From JAVKEN01 sp040221415 (GTDB taxonomy: Bacteria > Pseudomonadota > Alphaproteobacteria > Rickettsiales > JABSSG01), in NCBI GenBank assembly GCA_040221415.1, contig JAVKEN010000005.1:5608-69607 (forward strand): DNA of 64,000 nucleotides. The letters run 5' to 3'. Positions 11,005 through 20,081 of this stretch are shown piece after piece (positions within the stretch are counted from its first letter, which is position 1; the number at the start of each line of letters is the position of its first letter). The notes beneath the pieces are model-generated. The model saw nothing but the letters and a program-made list of their open reading frames with translations, was not told the origin of the DNA and did not search any database. The position numbers and the translations under genes are program-made.

Positions 11005-11874
11005 ATGATTTACAAAGGTGCTTTTACGGCCCTGATCACTCCTTTTAAGAAGGGTGCTATTGATCTAGAGAGTTATAGAGAGATAATCAAACATCAAATA
11101 AGCAATAACATTCACGGTTTAGTTATTCTAGGGTCTACAGGGGAGTCGATGTGCTTATCCTATGAGGAAAGGAGAGAGTTAATTAGCCTGTCTGTGGAGC
11201 AGTCTAATAAGCAAATCCCTGTTGTTGTAGGAGTTGGATCAAATAACACGCTTGAGTCGATAAAATTATCTCAGCAAGCTCAAGATCTGGGAGCTAGCGC
11301 CCTGATGGCGGTAATGCCTTATTATAATAAACCCTCAAAAGAAGGGGTGTATCATCATTTTAGACAAATCGCTGAGAATATCGATATTCCTCTTATGTTA
11401 TACAATGTTCCCGCGCGCACTTGTTCGGATATTGCTGATGAGACAGTTGCTTTGCTTTCTGAAATTGACAATATTTTTGCTTTGAAGGATGCATCTGGGG
11501 ATATTAATAGGGTGTCGAGATATAAAAAAATAAATAAAAAACTCCTTCAATTTTGTGGAGAAGATGATTTGATTTGCCAATACTATTCTTCTGGGGGTGA
11601 TGGATCAATATCTGTTATCTCGAATGCAATGCCGAAGGAATGGTCTGGTGTATATACGGAATTTAAAAAAGGAGGCGATGAGTATAAAGGTCTGTTCTCA
11701 AAATGTAAGATTTTATTGTCAGCATTATCATGTGACTCTAACCCCGTTCCCATAAAATATGTTCTTTATAAGATGGGTATGTGTAATGAAGAATACAGAT
11801 TGCCCTTAGTGAAGCTATCTGAGGCAAATAAATTGCTAATTGATAAAGCTTTAAATAAGCTGGGCCTAGTTTAA
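11005..11874 (+). CDS. dapA: 4-hydroxy-tetrahydrodipicolinate synthase
   Basis: DapA condenses pyruvate with aspartate semialdehyde, the first committed step to diaminopimelate and lysine. The 289-residue TIM-barrel enzyme has GSTGES near residue 43, the catalytic Tyr in YNVPARTCSD (about 133) and the Schiff-base Lys in FALKDASGD (about 161). Both are intact. It starts 5 bases after chpT and ends one base before smpB. Together with lysC at 41772 it shows that DAP is made for peptidoglycan. Confidence 0.96.
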   Translation: MIYKGAFTALITPFKKGAIDLESYREIIKHQISNNIHGLVILGSTGESMCLSYEERRELISLSVEQSNKQIPVVVGVGSNNTLESIKLSQQAQDLGASALMAVMPYYNKPSKEGVYHHFRQIAENIDIPLMLYNVPARTCSDIADETVALLSEIDNIFALKDASGDINRVSRYKKINKKLLQFCGEDDLICQYYSSGGDGSISVISNAMPKEWSGVYTEFKKGGDEYKGLFSKCKILLSALSCDSNPVPIKYVLYKMGMCNEEYRLPLVKLSEANKLLIDKALNKLGLV

Positions 11875-11875
11875 C

Positions 11876-12325
11876 ATGAAACAAATTGCAAAAAATAGTA
11901 AGGCTTCTTTTCAGTACGAGCTTCTTGAAGAGTTTGAGGCTGGAATCGTATTGCTTGGATCTGAGCTTAAGTCTATTAGAGCTGGTAAGGTTAGTGTTAA
12001 TGAATCTTTCGTCGTGGTTGATGGTGGTGAGTTATATGCATTGTATATTCATATTTCTAAATATAGTAATGCGAATAGGTTTAACCATGATGAAACTAGA
12101 CCAAGAAAGCTTTTATTACATAAAAAACAGATTAATAAAATTCTTGGAAGGATCAAGACAAAAGGTCTGACTGTAGTAGTGAGATCAATGTATTTTAATA
12201 AGCGAAACATGGTAAAATTAAGTATTGCCTTGGCAAAGGGAAAAAAGTTGCACGATAAAAGGCAGAGTATCAAAGAGCGTGATTGGAGCAGGGAAAAAAA
12301 CAGAGAGTTAAAAAGTATGCAATAG
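11876..12325 (+). CDS. smpB: SsrA-binding protein SmpB
   Basis: SmpB binds tmRNA and brings it to stalled ribosomes for trans-translation. The 149-residue protein has the beta-barrel core with LGSELKSIRAGKVSVNESF and the C-terminal basic tail with HDKR and ERDW. The dapA-smpB order is common in alphaproteobacteria. No tmRNA gene was recognised in this window. Confidence 0.97.
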   Translation: MKQIAKNSKASFQYELLEEFEAGIVLLGSELKSIRAGKVSVNESFVVVDGGELYALYIHISKYSNANRFNHDETRPRKLLLHKKQINKILGRIKTKGLTVVVRSMYFNKRNMVKLSIALAKGKKLHDKRQSIKERDWSREKNRELKSMQ

Positions 12326-12402
12326 TTGATACTAATTAAAACTTTATTAATTTTTTAATTTGTGTTAATATACCTCACACATTTATCTAACAGAGGAGAG
12401 AA

Positions 12403-12909
12403 ATGTCAGAAAACAAAAAATTTTCTGTGGGAGATACTGTAGTTTATCCTTCTCACGGAGTAGGCACTATTCAAGATATAGAAAAGCAAAAAATTGGAGG
12501 GATGGATCTTGAGTTCTTTGTGATATTTTTTGAAAAAGAAAAAATGTCATTAAGGGTTCCAGTATCTAAGGCTAAGAAAACAGGTCTTCGTCATATCATT
12601 AACCAAGACCAGCTAGTTAAAGTATTTGAAGCTCTAAAAAGCAAGCCCAAATCATGCAAAGGCATGTGGAGTAGGAGAGCGACAGAGTATGAAGCCAAGA
12701 TAAATTCTGGCGAGCTTCATTTGATTGCTGAAGTTGTTAGGGATCTACATAAAAACGTTAATGATCCAGACAGGTCATACAGCGAAAGAGTGATCTATGA
12801 ATCTGCTCTAAACAGATTGATTAGCGAAATTTCTATTCTTGAAAATATAGAAGTAAGTGTTGCTCAAGAAAAAGTAGAGAACATAATACAAGAAATTCAG
12901 CTCGTATAG
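12403..12909 (+). CDS. carD: CarD-family transcription regulator
   Basis: CarD-family proteins bind the RNA polymerase beta subunit and stabilise open promoter complexes, often at rRNA promoters. This one has 168 residues. The N-terminal RNA-polymerase-interacting domain begins FSVGDTVVYPSHGVGTI, and a helical DNA-binding C-terminal domain has the WSRRATEYEAKI segment. A strong Shine-Dalgarno (GAGGAGAG) precedes the ATG. It is a monocistronic gene closed by a hairpin terminator. Confidence 0.95.
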   Translation: MSENKKFSVGDTVVYPSHGVGTIQDIEKQKIGGMDLEFFVIFFEKEKMSLRVPVSKAKKTGLRHIINQDQLVKVFEALKSKPKSCKGMWSRRATEYEAKINSGELHLIAEVVRDLHKNVNDPDRSYSERVIYESALNRLISEISILENIEVSVAQEKVENIIQEIQLV

Positions 12910-12940
12910 ATTTTTTTCTAGTTCGTAATTTGAAAAAAAA

Positions 12941-12968
12941 GGCTATCTGACGATAGCCTATTTTTTTT
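12941..12968. terminator. Bidirectional Rho-independent terminator
   Basis: GGCTATC (12941-12947) and GATAGCC (12952-12958) form a 7-bp stem with a TGAC loop, followed by eight T (12961-12968) and preceded by eight A (12933-12940). It can end the carD transcript on the plus strand and the tRNA-Leu transcript on the minus strand. It is the clearest protein-gene terminator in the window. Confidence 0.85.
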
Positions 12969-13054
12969 GGTACCCGCGGCCGGACTTGAACCGGCAAGAG
13001 CAAAAGCTCCACGGATTTTAAGTCCGTTATGTCTACCAATTCCATCACGCGGGC
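12968..13054 (-). tRNA. tRNA-Leu (TAA)
   Basis: This is an 87-nt minus-strand gene with a long variable arm, anticodon UAA in the loop CUUAAAA, and encoded CCA. The acceptor stem GCCCGCG pairs with CGCGGGU, with G1-U72 as in other leucine tRNAs. Its 3' end touches the T-run of the carD terminator. Confidence 0.95.
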
Positions 13055-13096
13055 AAGATAAAATTATATAATAAGGACAACTATTATTATTTCAAG

Positions 13097-13303
13097 TCAA
13101 TCTTTGTTTTTTAGTATGATTTCTATTTCTTCTTGAGAGATTCCAACTGCTTGTTCTTTTAATAGTAATGGGATGCCATCAGAAATGGGGAAAGCAAGCT
13201 TTGCTTTAGGACTTATAAGTCGAGAGTTTTTATAGTCATAAACTAATTTGTCTCCCGTAACGGGACACACCAATACGTTTAGAAGATCAGACGTCACTCT
13301 CAT
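13097..13303 (-). CDS. Trm112-family small protein
   Basis: This 68-residue protein (start taken at the ATG, 13303; a TTG 9 bases earlier is less likely) matches the Trm112/YcaR family. It has LLNVLVCPVTGDKL near the N-terminus and the AFPISDGIPLLL block at the end of the fold. Only one Cys of the zinc-binding set is left, as in many bacterial members. Bacterial members are small proteins thought to assist methyltransferases; the partner here is unknown. It is the last gene on the strand of the tilS-to-era run. Confidence 0.85.
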   Translation of the reverse strand: MRVTSDLLNVLVCPVTGDKLVYDYKNSRLISPKAKLAFPISDGIPLLLKEQAVGISQEEIEIILKNKD

Positions 13304-13369
13304 TGTCAACAAGTTCTCTATTCAGAATAGCTAAAATACAGTTTGTGACTGATAAGTAAAGAAATTTTA

Positions 13370-14257
13370 TTAATAATTAATAAAATTATGATGCGTTAGC
13401 AATTTATCCCAACTTTTAACTTTTATATGAGTACGGAGAAATATTTTCTTTCCAACTTCTCTTTCTAAATCTATCCTAGATTGGGTGCTTATTCTTTTTA
13501 AGAGATCTCCGTTAGACCCGAGAAGGATAACTTTCTGACTTTCTGAGTTTACATATATAGTTACGTATATTTTTGCTAATTCTTTTGATTCTTCTAAATA
13601 TTCAGTGCTTAGTAGTACGTTATAGGGAATTTCTTTGTGTGTATTTAACAAAATCTTTTCTCTTATAACTTCTTGGATATAAAAACTTAGTGGAGCTGTT
13701 GTTTCTTCATCTTTATCAAAGTACCATCCTGGCGAAGAAGCGTTGAGAAACAAATAATTCTCTAGCTGTGCAATCCCGTCTTTTTTAAGTGCAGAAATCA
13801 TAAAAATTTCAGAAAATTCAAATAGGGAAGAAAATTCAGAAGCTTTTTTCAGCAAGCCAGATTTGTTTATCTTATCTATTTTATTTAAAACTAAGATAAC
13901 CTTTCTTTGATTAGGAGGATGTTTTTTTGATAAGAAAGTTCGTTCTCTTCCAGATATTTTTTTGGTTGCGTCATGAATGAATAATATAACATCTGAATCT
14001 GGTATAGAGTCATGAATTGCCTTTAGCATCATTTTATCTAAATTCTTTTCTCCATTGAGAAAACCGGGGGTATCAATGAAAACAAGTTGAGTGTCGCCTT
14101 TTGTTTTGATACCTTTTAAGGTGTTGCGTGTAGTTTGAGGTTTTGGAGTAGTAATAGATAATTTTTTCCCAAGAAGCGCATTAAACAAAGTTGATTTGCC
14201 TGCATTTGCTTCTCCAAGAACACATACCCAAGAGTTTTTTTGATTATCTTTGCTCAT
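13370..14257 (-). CDS. era: GTPase Era
   Basis: Era binds the 3' end of 16S rRNA and is needed for small-subunit maturation. The 295-residue protein has GEANAGKST (G1), DTPGF (G3) and NKID (G4), followed by a C-terminal KH domain from about 200, with EREVGKKIFLRTHIKV. It overlaps rnc by 14 bases, the conserved rnc-era arrangement that couples rRNA cleavage with assembly. Confidence 0.97.
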   Translation of the reverse strand: MSKDNQKNSWVCVLGEANAGKSTLFNALLGKKLSITTPKPQTTRNTLKGIKTKGDTQLVFIDTPGFLNGEKNLDKMMLKAIHDSIPDSDVILFIHDATKKISGRERTFLSKKHPPNQRKVILVLNKIDKINKSGLLKKASEFSSLFEFSEIFMISALKKDGIAQLENYLFLNASSPGWYFDKDEETTAPLSFYIQEVIREKILLNTHKEIPYNVLLSTEYLEESKELAKIYVTIYVNSESQKVILLGSNGDLLKRISTQSRIDLEREVGKKIFLRTHIKVKSWDKLLTHHNFINY

Positions 14258-14918
14258 TTATAACCTGGTTGATGAAAGATTGAGCTGCTTTCTTTTCTGC
14301 GGATTTTTTTGAAGTTCCCACTCCAGTTGTTGTTAAATGGCCCTGGATTTTGATTTCTACAGTAAATTGGGGCTTATGATCATTACCTGTTTTATTTGTT
14401 ACATTATATTCTGGGAATGGAAGCCCTCTATTCTGCGCCCATTCCTGGACAAAAGTTTTAGGCTCAATAGGTGTGATTTTCACCTTTGAAATTAATGTGC
14501 TCCATGTTTTCGAAATAAATTTCTTACATTCGTCAAAATTGGAATCAAGGTACATGGCTCCTAAAAGTGACTCTACAACATTTTCTAAGATATTCTTGTT
14601 TGCTCTTCCTCCTAATCTTTCCTCTGTGGGTGAGAGAATAATATATTTGTCCAGACCAATTTCTTTCGCAATATCAGCTAATGACTCACCCTTTACAAGA
14701 TAAGAACGTTTTTTTGCCAGATCTCCTTCATTTGATTCAGGGAATTTATTCATTAGAATCTCTGTGAGTACGAGTGATAATACAGAGTCTCCTAAAAACT
14801 CTAACCTTTCATAATTTCTGGTATTTGAACAACTGAGGCTAGGATGTGTCAAGGCCTCCGTCAGTAAAGATTTATTTTTAAATTTATAGTTAATTATATT
14901 CTCGAGCGCATCTAACAT
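14244..14918 (-). CDS. rnc: Ribonuclease III
   Basis: RNase III cuts double-stranded RNA, including rRNA precursors such as the 23S stem in this window. The 224-residue protein has the signature ERLEFLGDSVL (about 39-49) and the catalytic Glu in NVVESLLGA (about 117). A double-stranded RNA-binding domain covers about 155-222. It shares one base with lepB and overlaps era by 14, in the order lepB-rnc-era. Confidence 0.97.
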   Translation of the reverse strand: MLDALENIINYKFKNKSLLTEALTHPSLSCSNTRNYERLEFLGDSVLSLVLTEILMNKFPESNEGDLAKKRSYLVKGESLADIAKEIGLDKYIILSPTEERLGGRANKNILENVVESLLGAMYLDSNFDECKKFISKTWSTLISKVKITPIEPKTFVQEWAQNRGLPFPEYNVTNKTGNDHKPQFTVEIKIQGHLTTTGVGTSKKSAEKKAAQSFINQVINEQR

Positions 14919-15619
14919 TATTTTATACTTTTAAAAGTTCTTCCTGATCTGAAATATTGAAAAAAATTAATTACATCATACATAGGGTATCTACTAGAAA
15001 AGATTATATTTTCTGCTTTTCCAATTAGGTTGTCAAATTTCACATATCCTATTCCGTGCAAGTTGCGACTATCATTAGAGTTATCCATATTATCTCCCAT
15101 GAAGAAATAATGGTTCTCTGGAACTCGATACACTTCCGTGTTGTCAAGTTCCGTGAGTCTATCATCTAAGACGATATATTGCCGTTTATTAGGCAGGGTA
15201 TGAGTATATTTATTCGATTCCTGATCAAATGAAGTAAACTTTCCACTTTTTTTCTTTGGCACTTCAGAGCCATTAATAAAAATTTGTCCATCAATGATCT
15301 GGATAGAGTCTCCAGGGAGACCTATTAATCTTTTTATATAAATTTTATCTGTTTCGAATACTATCACATCCCCTCTTCTTGGAAGATTCATAACAAATTT
15401 ACGGCCTTCGAATAAAGGTGGTGACATAGGGAATGAATATTTGCTTATTCCATATGCATATTTATTAATTAATATGCGGTCACCTATTAAAAGATTGGGA
15501 TACATTGAGCTTGATGGAATGTAGTACATTTCATAAGCAACTGACCTAAAAAGTAGTGCTAAAAACACCACCCAGAAGAGACCTATAACTTCTTGCTTCA
15601 TATTTCTTTTTGTACTCAT
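14918..15619 (-). CDS. lepB: Signal peptidase I
   Basis: LepB removes signal peptides from exported proteins. The 233-residue membrane protein has one N-terminal transmembrane helix (about 10-28), the catalytic Ser in IPSSSMYPNL (about 38) and the catalytic Lys in YIKRLIGLPGD. Only one membrane anchor is visible. It overlaps gpmI by 4 bases. Confidence 0.96.
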   Translation of the reverse strand: MSTKRNMKQEVIGLFWVVFLALLFRSVAYEMYYIPSSSMYPNLLIGDRILINKYAYGISKYSFPMSPPLFEGRKFVMNLPRRGDVIVFETDKIYIKRLIGLPGDSIQIIDGQIFINGSEVPKKKSGKFTSFDQESNKYTHTLPNKRQYIVLDDRLTELDNTEVYRVPENHYFFMGDNMDNSNDSRNLHGIGYVKFDNLIGKAENIIFSSRYPMYDVINFFQYFRSGRTFKSIK

Positions 15620-17103
15620 TTCTTTTTCTTTATTAAATTCTTTCCAGTCATAGAAATAGGTTGCTCAATATTAAATAAACCTAATATGGTTGGAGCAATA
15701 TCGTCTAATCCACCGCCCTCTAAAGAAATCTCTAAATTATCTGCAATAACAATAAAAGGCACAGGGTTAGTAGTATGAGATGTGACCCTCTGCTGGGTCT
15801 TTTTATCAAACATTAATTCGGCATTTCCATGGTCAGCTGTTATTATAAGAATGCCTCCTAGATTTTTGACTATTTGCTTGTAGAGTACTTCTAAGCATTT
15901 ATCTATACAAGAAACCGCTTTTTTAGTTGCTTCGTAATTTCCAGTGTGACCTACCATATCAGCGTTTGGATAGTTTACCAAAACAAAATCATAGGAACTT
16001 GCTTTGTTTTTAATAAAGTCAGTAACTTTATATGCCGACATCTCGGGGCATAAATCATAAGTTGCAACTTTTGGAGAGTTGGTTAATATCCTATCTTCAC
16101 CAGGATATTCTTCTTCATTCCCGCCATTAAAAAAGTAAGTGACGTGAGGATATTTCTCTGTCTCTGATACGCGCAGCTGCCTAAGTCCTTTCTTCGATAA
16201 CAGTTCTCCCAACGTATTTTCAATAGTTGATTTTGGGAATAATACTTTGGCAAATGTAGAAATTGTATCTGAATAATGAGTCATGGTGTAGATGTTAGAC
16301 TCGCTGGATTGCTTGTGAAGTTCTTCGACTAATTGCCTCATCCTATCCGGACGAAAATTATAAAATATAATGTTATCGTATGCATTCAATCCTTGATATT
16401 TGGAGCTAACAGCTGGTTTAAAGAACTCATCATATATTTTGTGCTTGTAGGATTTATCTATAGTTTGGTATAAGTCATCATATTTTTCTCCATGACACTT
16501 TGTTATGGCATTGGCAGCGAATTGAGTTCTATCTGCACGATTATCTCTGTCCATGCTATAATATCTACCAGATACAGTTGCGATTAAAAAATTCTTATCT
16601 TTTAAGTATTTGGATAATTTTTTTATATATTTAGCACAAGATTTGGGGCTAGTATCTCTACCATCAGTAATTATATGTAGATATACTTTCTTATCATTTT
16701 TCAGAAGAAAATCACAAACATTTAATGCATGATCTATATGAGAATGAATTCCACCATCAGATAATAGCCCAATAACATGGAATGGTTTGTTGCTTTGAGA
16801 TAGTTGATTAAAAGATATACTATGTTCAATATCTCCATTTTTAAAGAATTCTGAGATCTTTACAAGGTCTTGTTGAATTATGCGCCCACTACCAATTGTC
16901 ATGTGACCGACTTCTGAGTTACCCATTTGTCCATTAGGAAGGCCTACATGCTTCCCAGAAGTTTGCAGTTTGGTTGATGGATATTTTTCTATTAAATAAT
17001 TATAGAAATTTGGGTTAGCATTGGTTATAGCATTATGGGGCCCTTTAGATCCAATGCCCCAGCCGTCAAGAATACATAAAATAATTGGTCTTCTAGCTGA
17101 CAT
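15616..17103 (-). CDS. gpmI: 2,3-bisphosphoglycerate-independent phosphoglycerate mutase
   Basis: GpmI interconverts 3- and 2-phosphoglycerate with two manganese ions and a phosphoserine intermediate. The 495-residue protein begins with the ILDGWG metal site. The catalytic Ser is in NSEVGHMTIGSGR (about 63), and the C-terminal metal site ADHGNAE is present. With the class I aldolase at 53191 it points to a retained lower glycolytic or gluconeogenic segment. It shares one base with phoU. Confidence 0.96.
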   Translation of the reverse strand: MSARRPIILCILDGWGIGSKGPHNAITNANPNFYNYLIEKYPSTKLQTSGKHVGLPNGQMGNSEVGHMTIGSGRIIQQDLVKISEFFKNGDIEHSISFNQLSQSNKPFHVIGLLSDGGIHSHIDHALNVCDFLLKNDKKVYLHIITDGRDTSPKSCAKYIKKLSKYLKDKNFLIATVSGRYYSMDRDNRADRTQFAANAITKCHGEKYDDLYQTIDKSYKHKIYDEFFKPAVSSKYQGLNAYDNIIFYNFRPDRMRQLVEELHKQSSESNIYTMTHYSDTISTFAKVLFPKSTIENTLGELLSKKGLRQLRVSETEKYPHVTYFFNGGNEEEYPGEDRILTNSPKVATYDLCPEMSAYKVTDFIKNKASSYDFVLVNYPNADMVGHTGNYEATKKAVSCIDKCLEVLYKQIVKNLGGILIITADHGNAELMFDKKTQQRVTSHTTNPVPFIVIADNLEISLEGGGLDDIAPTILGLFNIEQPISMTGKNLIKKKK

Positions 17104-17759
17104 CAGATTATTTTTTTGCCAGTGTTAATATAGAATAAAATTTTTGCGAGTTTAACAATATAGTCTCCAATGCGCTCAATATTTTTACTTGCCATTACGA
17201 TTTGTATTGAATCAGACATTGTGTTTTTTTTCTCAATTTTAAGATCTGAGATTTTATTCATGAAATTGGAGTATAAAGTATCTATATTATCATCCAATTT
17301 TATTACGTGCATTGCATTACTTGTCTCCCATTTCTGGAAGCAAGTGCAAATTCTTTTCATCATTTCTATCAAAGATCTATTCATTTTTAATATGTCTTCA
17401 GAAAAAACAGCTAACATATCTGTTTGTATATAAGAAGATCTTTTAATGACATTTTTACTAAGGTCCCCCATTCTTTCTAAGATGACCGCAATTCTTATTG
17501 CAGAGACTACAAATCTTAAATCAATAGCTAGAGGCTGTCTAGTTGCTAACACAGTAGTTGCCAGAACTTCTATATGCTCATCACATTGATTGATTTTTAA
17601 ATCTAGGTCTATTGAATCTTTGATGTAATCTTCTCCGAAATTCTGCATTGCTTTGTTCTGCAGTTCTAAAAGATCTAAGAAATACTTAGACATTTGCACC
17701 AAAGAAGTGTCTAAATCATTTAATTCATTTTGATAAGATGAGACTGTATGGTCTACCAT
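17103..17759 (-). CDS. phoU: Phosphate transport regulator PhoU
   Basis: PhoU is a two-repeat helical protein that links phosphate uptake to PhoR/PhoB signalling. The 218-residue sequence has both repeats with the metal-binding E/D-x3-D pattern: ERMGDLSKN in the first and ERIGDYIVK in the second. Its usual partners (pstSCAB, phoB, phoR) are not adjacent, so here it belongs to a housekeeping run instead of a pst operon. Confidence 0.93.
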   Translation of the reverse strand: MVDHTVSSYQNELNDLDTSLVQMSKYFLDLLELQNKAMQNFGEDYIKDSIDLDLKINQCDEHIEVLATTVLATRQPLAIDLRFVVSAIRIAVILERMGDLSKNVIKRSSYIQTDMLAVFSEDILKMNRSLIEMMKRICTCFQKWETSNAMHVIKLDDNIDTLYSNFMNKISDLKIEKKNTMSDSIQIVMASKNIERIGDYIVKLAKILFYINTGKKII

Positions 17760-17816
17760 GTTAAAAGGAAATTGTTATGCTTTGATACTAAGTAAAAAAC
17801 TACTACAGGTCAAGCT

Positions 17817-18278
17817 TCAGCGAGTTTTATCTTTATTAATAGTATGCAAAAAATTTTCAAAATCAGAAATATTATTAAAGTCATGATACACGGAAGAGAA
17901 CCTTACATAAGCTACGTCATCTAGTTTAGATAATTCATTCATAACAAGCTCACCTATTTCTTTTGACGTTATTTCACCATCCACATTATGTTCAATGTTA
18001 TTTATTATTCCATCAATCATACTATCTATTTCTTCTGGAGAAATATCCCTTTTTCTTGTGGCTATGCTTATAGATTTAAAGAGCTTCTCTCTGTCAAAAT
18101 TTCTTCTGGAGCCGTCTTTCTTTACTACCATTATGTCTCTATTTTGCATGCGCTCATATGTAGTAAAGCGTGTGTCGCAGGCAGAGCAATATCTTCTTCT
18201 CTTGATGGACTTGCCATCATTGCTTTGTCTTGAGTCCTTTACTTGAGTATCTAAAGCATTACAAAAAGGGCATTTCAT
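17817..18278 (-). CDS. nrdR: Transcriptional repressor NrdR
   Basis: NrdR represses ribonucleotide reductase genes when dATP is high. The 153-residue protein has an N-terminal zinc ribbon (CPFC near residue 3 and CSAC near 31) and an ATP-cone from about 49, beginning VVKKDGSRRNFDREKL. It follows glyA by 16 bases, a typical bacterial order. Confidence 0.97.
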   Translation of the reverse strand: MKCPFCNALDTQVKDSRQSNDGKSIKRRRYCSACDTRFTTYERMQNRDIMVVKKDGSRRNFDREKLFKSISIATRKRDISPEEIDSMIDGIINNIEHNVDGEITSKEIGELVMNELSKLDDVAYVRFSSVYHDFNNISDFENFLHTINKDKTR

Positions 18279-18294
18279 AAGTTATAAATAAAGC

Positions 18295-19578
18295 TTAATA
18301 TATAGGATATTGCTTACACAAATTCTCAACTTTTGACAATATCTTTTGTTCAGTTTCACTGTTATCCTCATAATTATTTTGTAGACCTCTAACTACTTCA
18401 GATATCATTGACCCTATCTCGGTAAACTCTTTTTCCTTAAAACCTCTAGTGGTGCCTGCTGGAGTTCCCAACCTTATTCCAGAGGTTACAAAAGGAGACC
18501 TTGGATCGTTTGGAACAGTGTTTTTGTTACATGTTAATCCTGCGTTCTCCATGCTACGTTCCGCATCTTTTCCTGAAACATTCTTGGATATCAAGCTGAC
18601 AAGCATTAAGTGGCAATCTGTTCCTCCAGAAATAAGATTGAAATCGTGTCTTATCAATTCCTCTGCTAGTGCTTGTGCGTTTTTGATTACTTGTTGGCTG
18701 TAAGACTTGAATTCAGGTTTAAGGCACTCACCAAATGCAACAGCTTTTGCAGCTATCACATGCATTAGTGGGCCACCTTGAAGCCCAGGGAAAATTGCTG
18801 AATTAAGTTTTTTGTATAATTCTGGATTATTGGATAACATTAACCCGCCTCTAGGGCCTCGAAGAGTTTTGTGGGTAGTGGAGGTCATTACATCTGCATA
18901 TTTGGCAGCAGAAGGATATAATCCTGAACATATCAAACCGGCGTAGTGTGCAATGTCTGCTAATAAAAAAGCTCCTACTTTGTTTGCTATTTCTCTAAAT
19001 TTCTTAAAATCTATTTTTCTTGGATACGCAGACCCTCCAGCAATAATGAGTTTAGGTTTATGTTCTACAGCTTTTTTTTCCACCTCACTATAATCTATTA
19101 ATCCAGTTTCTGGGTCAATCCCGTATTGAATTGCATTAAACCATTTACCTGAAATATTCGGAGCAGCCCCATGTGTCAGGTGCCCTCCATCAGCTAAGGA
19201 CATGCCAAGAATAGTGTCTCCGGGATTCAGGAGCGCTAAAAACACAGCTTGATTTGCCTGAGATCCTGAGTGCGGTTGTACATTAGCGTATTCACAATCA
19301 AATAATGTTTTTGCGCGATTAATGGCAATATTTTCAATTTCATCTACAAATTCGCAACCACCGTAATATCTTTTGTTAGGATATCCTTCTGCATACTTGT
19401 TTGTGGCAACAGTTCCCATTATTTCCATAACTGATTTACTTACTATATTTTCAGAAGCAATCAATTCAATTTGATTTTGTTGTCTTTTTAACTCTCTCTC
19501 TAGACAAATGGAAACATCTGGATCTGTTAGAGAGTAATTATTGGTAAAAAAATTTACGTGTTTTCCTATATCTTTCAT
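18295..19578 (-). CDS. glyA: Serine hydroxymethyltransferase
   Basis: GlyA is the PLP enzyme that converts serine and tetrahydrofolate to glycine and methylene-tetrahydrofolate. The 427-residue protein has the PLP-Lys in TSTTHKTLRGPRGG (about 240), and HSGSQAN earlier in the large domain. It supplies one-carbon units, which fits the folate genes at 44938-48713. It lies 8 bases after rpiB. Confidence 0.97.
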   Translation of the reverse strand: MKDIGKHVNFFTNNYSLTDPDVSICLERELKRQQNQIELIASENIVSKSVMEIMGTVATNKYAEGYPNKRYYGGCEFVDEIENIAINRAKTLFDCEYANVQPHSGSQANQAVFLALLNPGDTILGMSLADGGHLTHGAAPNISGKWFNAIQYGIDPETGLIDYSEVEKKAVEHKPKLIIAGGSAYPRKIDFKKFREIANKVGAFLLADIAHYAGLICSGLYPSAAKYADVMTSTTHKTLRGPRGGLMLSNNPELYKKLNSAIFPGLQGGPLMHVIAAKAVAFGECLKPEFKSYSQQVIKNAQALAEELIRHDFNLISGGTDCHLMLVSLISKNVSGKDAERSMENAGLTCNKNTVPNDPRSPFVTSGIRLGTPAGTTRGFKEKEFTEIGSMISEVVRGLQNNYEDNSETEQKILSKVENLCKQYPIY

Positions 19579-19586
19579 AATAACCT

Positions 19587-20009
19587 TTAAATATTGATTT
19601 TATTTACTCTTGTTTCATGCCTTCCTTTATCAAAAGATGATTTGATAAATTCATCAACCATTTCTTTTGCATGATCGTAATCAGTTTCGTCTGATCCCAA
19701 TACTAAAACGTTGGCGTTATTATGTTTTCGAGATAGGTAGATATCTTTGATTGATCTACACAAAGCCGCTCTTATGTTCCTGTGTCTATTTGCTGCAATT
19801 GACATGCCAATTCCACTGCCGCAGATCAAAACACCCACTTGTTCATCACGAAGTTTTTTAGCTAGCAAGTGTGCGTAATCAGGATAATCTGCAGAAGTCA
19901 AATCATAAGGTCCGAGATCTTGCACTACATGTCCTTCATCATTTAAAAATTGAGCGAGTCTTTCTTTTAAAGAAAAACCTCTGTGATCCGAGGCAATTAA
20001 AAATTCCAT
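19587..20009 (-). CDS. rpiB: Ribose-5-phosphate isomerase B
   Basis: RpiB interconverts ribose 5-phosphate and ribulose 5-phosphate. The 140-residue protein has the N-terminal ASDHRGFSLKERL and the active-site ICGSGIGMSIAANRH with the catalytic Cys (about 65). The rpiB-glyA-nrdR order is common in alphaproteobacteria. The 72-base gap to glmM holds AATGCTA/TAGCATT inverted repeats (20016-20022, 20041-20047) in its leader. Confidence 0.95.
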   Translation of the reverse strand: MEFLIASDHRGFSLKERLAQFLNDEGHVVQDLGPYDLTSADYPDYAHLLAKKLRDEQVGVLICGSGIGMSIAANRHRNIRAALCRSIKDIYLSRKHNNANVLVLGSDETDYDHAKEMVDEFIKSSFDKGRHETRVNKINI

Positions 20010-20081
20010 AATAATAATGCTATTAACAATTAGAAATTTGTAGCATTTTTTTTACAAGATATAAAGGCGAGATTTAGTTTT

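Noticed and set aside
20016..20047. AATGCTA/TAGCATT hairpin followed by T-run in the glmM-rpiB gap as a terminator
   Set aside because: The T-run follows on the plus strand, where no gene lies upstream; on the transcribed minus strand it has no T-run and an 18-base loop.
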